Notes under the pieces: model-generated
What the model saw: only the letters and a program-made list of their open reading frames with translations
What the model was told of the DNA's origin: nothing
Database searches by the model: none
Made by a program: the position numbers and the translations under genes
Shown here: positions 7,004-8,908 of the stretch, piece after piece
Layout: every line of letters begins with the position of its first letter
How positions within the stretch are numbered: the stretch's first letter is position 1
Assembly (NCBI GenBank): GCA_001603055.1
Contig: LVAZ01000048.1
Span: 1-8,908 of the forward strand
Length of the DNA: 8,908 nucleotides
Direction: 5' to 3'
Source: Victivallales bacterium Lenti_02
GTDB lineage: Bacteria; Verrucomicrobiota; Lentisphaeria; Oligosphaerales; Lenti-02

Positions 7004-8832
7004 TTCTGGGGTTTCTCCTCGGGCGGTTTCGGCCGCTGGTCGCGGAGCTTGGCCCTCAGGGTGAAGAACAGCAGATGGTCGGCGGTCCTGTCGCCGAAGA
7101 CGAGATAGCCCGGGTCCACGCTTTCCAGCCTGCGCAGGAGCATCAGCGGGTCCTGGAAGAAGGGGGACTTCTGGAGCCGGAAGAGATATTCGGCGAGCAG
7201 GGCGTCGGTGAGTTCGCGGGTGCCGGGGATGACTCCCTGGAGCAGGAGGGTCTGGGCTTCGGAGGCCGCTCCGGGTTTGGCTTTGGCGTCGCCGGCCGCC
7301 GGGCTGGGAACCGTGAAGTCCGCCCGGATTTCGAGCAGGAAGATGGTGGGCGGGGTGAGGGAGGCGACCTCGGCGACCACGGCGGGCGCGAAATAGGCTT
7401 CGGCCAACCCCATCATGGCCGCCTGGCGGGCCATGGCCTGCTCCGACGTGACCATGATGCTCTTCTTGTCGAAGTCCCGGGTGCCGATGGTGACGGTTTC
7501 GCGGAGACGGTCGCGGACCCGCTCGCGCATGCGCAGATAGTGGTGGAGGGCGGCGGTCGAGGCGATCAGGGCGACCAGCAGGATCGTGACCGCCACCCGC
7601 AGGCCGCGGAGGACCGTGCTGCGCTGCTGCAGGCGGCGCCGGTCCTCGAAGGTGAAGAGCAGGTTGGGGGTGTGGTACGAATCGGCCAGGGCCAGGCCGA
7701 TGGCGAGGGACATGCCGCTGGCCTCGGGCGGCTCGGGTGTGCCCGGGGGCTGGAGCTGGCGGAGAAATTCGCTGTGCGCGGGGGTGAAGGGAATCAGCTC
7801 GATCCCGATCTGGTCGCCGAGAAAGCGGACCAGACGCTCGTAGCGGGTGATGGTGCCGGCCACCAGGAAGACCGGTCCGGCGCCGCCCGCGGTGTCGATG
7901 GTGCCCTCGAAGGCATGGAGGGTGCGCTGGATGTTGCGGGCCAGGCGGCGGGCCACGGGCCGTCCCCAGCCGAACACATCCTCGACGCTGGGCGGCGGCT
8001 CGCTGCCGAAAACCGCCGGGTCCGGCTGCTCGTCCGCCAGCAGGGCGAGGCAGGCGGCCACGCGCGGGTCGGCGGAATCGATGTCCAGAGTCTGGACAAT
8101 GGCGTCGCGCAGGCTGTCGAGGCCGGTGCGGAGGGTGCGCACGGCCAGCACCTGCCCGGCGTCGAAGACGAACACGTCCGAGCTGGCGTCGTTGATGAAA
8201 AGCACGGCGCAGGGGCGGCGGCTCAGGTCGGGATAGCCCAGGCGGAGAAAGTTGCGGAAAGCGAACACCGAGGGGGTGACGCCGGCGGCCCGGGTGCCCA
8301 GCTCGGCGTTGAACTGCTGGTGGTCGTCCAGCTCGTCCTTGGGCACCGCCACCGCCAGCAGCTCGAACTGGGGCGCGCCGTCCTCCTCCACCGGGCGCAG
8401 CAGTTCGATGTCGAACACGGTGTCTTCGGTGTGGAGATTGCGTTCCTTCTTGAGGGTCCAGAAGGCGGCGGAAGCCATGGCGGGCGGGCGGACCCGGGGG
8501 ATGCGCAGGGCCTGGAGCACCATGCCCGGCGACTGGATGCAGGTCCACAGCCGTTTGGGAATGCGCCCGTTCCCCATGTCCAGCAGGTGCTCGCGCAACT
8601 GGCCGGTAGCCACGGCGGGGCGCGGGTCCAGAGTGGCGGCCAGATGCTGGACGACCACCGGCAGGCGGTTGCCGCTCGAACGCACATGGGCCAGAAAGGC
8701 CTGGTTGCCGGACAGGTAGAGCCCCACGCTGTCGGCCGCCTCGTCGGCGGCCTGGTGGTTGGTTGGCTTCACCGCCCGGCGGAGACGCCAGAAAGCGGAA
8801 CTTCCGGTGGAATTGGGCGACTCGTCAGGCAT
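7000..8832 (-). CDS. PilM-PilN fusion (GspL/MshI-like) inner-membrane assembly protein
   Basis: This 610-residue protein is predicted to be part of the inner-membrane alignment complex of a type IV filament machine. Residues about 34-390 look like the actin-like fold of PilM/GspL: a first strand motif near 36-50 (VGLYLSGNQAFLAHV), a second near 209-240 (VLFINDASSDVFVFDAG, then a TGLDSL turn) and a third near 320-348 (VFLVAGTITRY). The glycine-rich nucleotide motifs of true PilM are poorly kept, so ATP binding is doubtful. One membrane helix at about 410-430 follows a basic stretch (RRRLQQR). A short coiled segment (432-450) comes next, then a periplasmic PilN-like ferredoxin-type region (about 480-595, with LLLQGVIPGTRELTDALL and LQKSPFF). 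The tail is charged (KPPEEKPQK). N-in topology fits GspL. The ATG at 8832 has no clear Shine-Dalgarno. The gene is first of seven on this strand, and its TGA overlaps the next ATG. Family level is fairly sure; T4P versus T2SS is open. Confidence 0.8.
   Translation of the reverse strand: MPDESPNSTGSSAFWRLRRAVKPTNHQAADEAADSVGLYLSGNQAFLAHVRSSGNRLPVVVQHLAATLDPRPAVATGQLREHLLDMGNGRIPKRLWTCIQSPGMVLQALRIPRVRPPAMASAAFWTLKKERNLHTEDTVFDIELLRPVEEDGAPQFELLAVAVPKDELDDHQQFNAELGTRAAGVTPSVFAFRNFLRLGYPDLSRRPCAVLFINDASSDVFVFDAGQVLAVRTLRTGLDSLRDAIVQTLDIDSADPRVAACLALLADEQPDPAVFGSEPPPSVEDVFGWGRPVARRLARNIQRTLHAFEGTIDTAGGAGPVFLVAGTITRYERLVRFLGDQIGIELIPFTPAHSEFLRQLQPPGTPEPPEASGMSLAIGLALADSYHTPNLLFTFEDRRRLQQRSTVLRGLRVAVTILLVALIASTAALHHYLRMRERVRDRLRETVTIGTRDFDKKSIMVTSEQAMARQAAMMGLAEAYFAPAVVAEVASLTPPTIFLLEIRADFTVPSPAAGDAKAKPGAASEAQTLLLQGVIPGTRELTDALLAEYLFRLQKSPFFQDPLMLLRRLESVDPGYLVFGDRTADHLLFFTLRAKLRDQRPKPPEEKPQK
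7015..7020 (-). promoter_or_regulatory. Ribosome binding site of the PilO/GspM-like gene
   Basis: On the minus strand this reads GAGGAG, 11 bases before the ATG at 7003, inside the 3' end of the upstream coding region. It supports the ATGA-overlap start and hence translational coupling of the two inner-membrane subunits. Confidence 0.55.
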
Positions 8833-8908
8833 GGTTTTTGAAGGGTCCGCGATTCTGCCGGGAGCCGGTCCGTCAGTTTCGCATGGAATTCCCTAGTGTG
8901 TCCGGGTC
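8833..8908 (-). other. Upstream edge region, no gene or promoter identified
   Basis: These 76 bases precede the first gene. On the minus strand a frame open from the edge stops at a TAG (8895-8893). It could be the last codons of another gene, but four codons cannot be assigned. I see no convincing sigma-70 pair. The best GG/GC pair for a sigma-54 site (around 8892-8880) has the wrong spacing. The operon promoter may therefore lie beyond the right edge. Confidence 0.3.

Noticed and set aside
6482..8548. A 688-residue minus-strand frame that includes the PilO-like protein
   Set aside because: All but the last 173 codons are out of frame with the PilM-PilN-like gene and read as Pro/Arg/Gly-rich sequence. 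The real start is the ATG at 7003.
7075..8841. Plus-strand frame opposite the PilM-PilN-like gene
   Set aside because: It is a Gly/Ala/Val/Glu-rich shadow without motifs, and the opposite strand has a recognised domain layout and a membrane helix.
8880..8895. Possible sigma-54 (-24/-12) promoter before the operon on the minus strand
   Set aside because: The GG and GC elements are nine bases apart at best instead of ten, and the rest of the consensus is absent.

Overview
This window is GC-rich and densely packed. All seven recognisable genes read on the minus strand, so they run from the right end towards the left. The gene order, the small overlaps and the protein families point to one operon for the envelope-spanning core of a type IV filament machine (type IV pilus, MSHA-type pilus or type II secretion). 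A Gram-negative (diderm) bacterium is implied by a lipidated outer-membrane secretin and a PilP/GspC-like anchor. The GC-rich composition, the irregular Shine-Dalgarno use and the mixed T4P/T2SS gene set would suit a PVC-group organism, a deltaproteobacterium in the broad sense or a similar phylum. The taxonomy is a guess; nothing in the window proves it.

Layout in transcription order: (1) 8832-7000, a GspL/MshI-like protein that fuses a PilM-type actin fold to a PilN-type membrane and periplasmic part; (2) 7003-6482, a small PilO/GspM-like protein starting in an ATGA overlap; (3) 6455-5856, a membrane-anchored PilP/GspC-like protein; (4) 5884-4133, a secretin (GspD/PilQ/MshL family) with its own lipoprotein signal, starting at TTG inside gene 3; (5) 4136-2436, the assembly ATPase (GspE/PilB/MshE), starting at GTG in a GTGA overlap; (6) 2371-1151, the platform protein GspF/PilC; (7) 1113 to the left edge, the first 371 codons of a sigma-54 activator that carries two membrane helices and a HAMP-like linker instead of a receiver domain.

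How the parts should work together, by family knowledge: gene 1 (cytoplasmic ring plus PilN-like arm) and gene 2 form the inner-membrane alignment complex; gene 3 connects it to the secretin channel of gene 4; the ATPase (gene 5) turns the platform (gene 6) to build a filament from (pseudo)pilins. No pilin, prepilin peptidase or retraction ATPase lies in the window. The order matches mshI-J-K-L-E-G of MSHA loci without mshM and mshN, and equally pilM-N-O-P-Q followed by pilB and pilC with M and N fused.

Two control points stand out. The ATPase starts with a near-textbook MshEN tandem motif, predicted to bind cyclic di-GMP. The last gene is a membrane-tethered, receiver-less bacterial enhancer-binding protein with an intact GAFTGA loop, which could couple the state of the machine or its pilin in the membrane directly to sigma-54 transcription. 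The 76 bases at the right edge (8833-8908) hold no gene or promoter that I can support.
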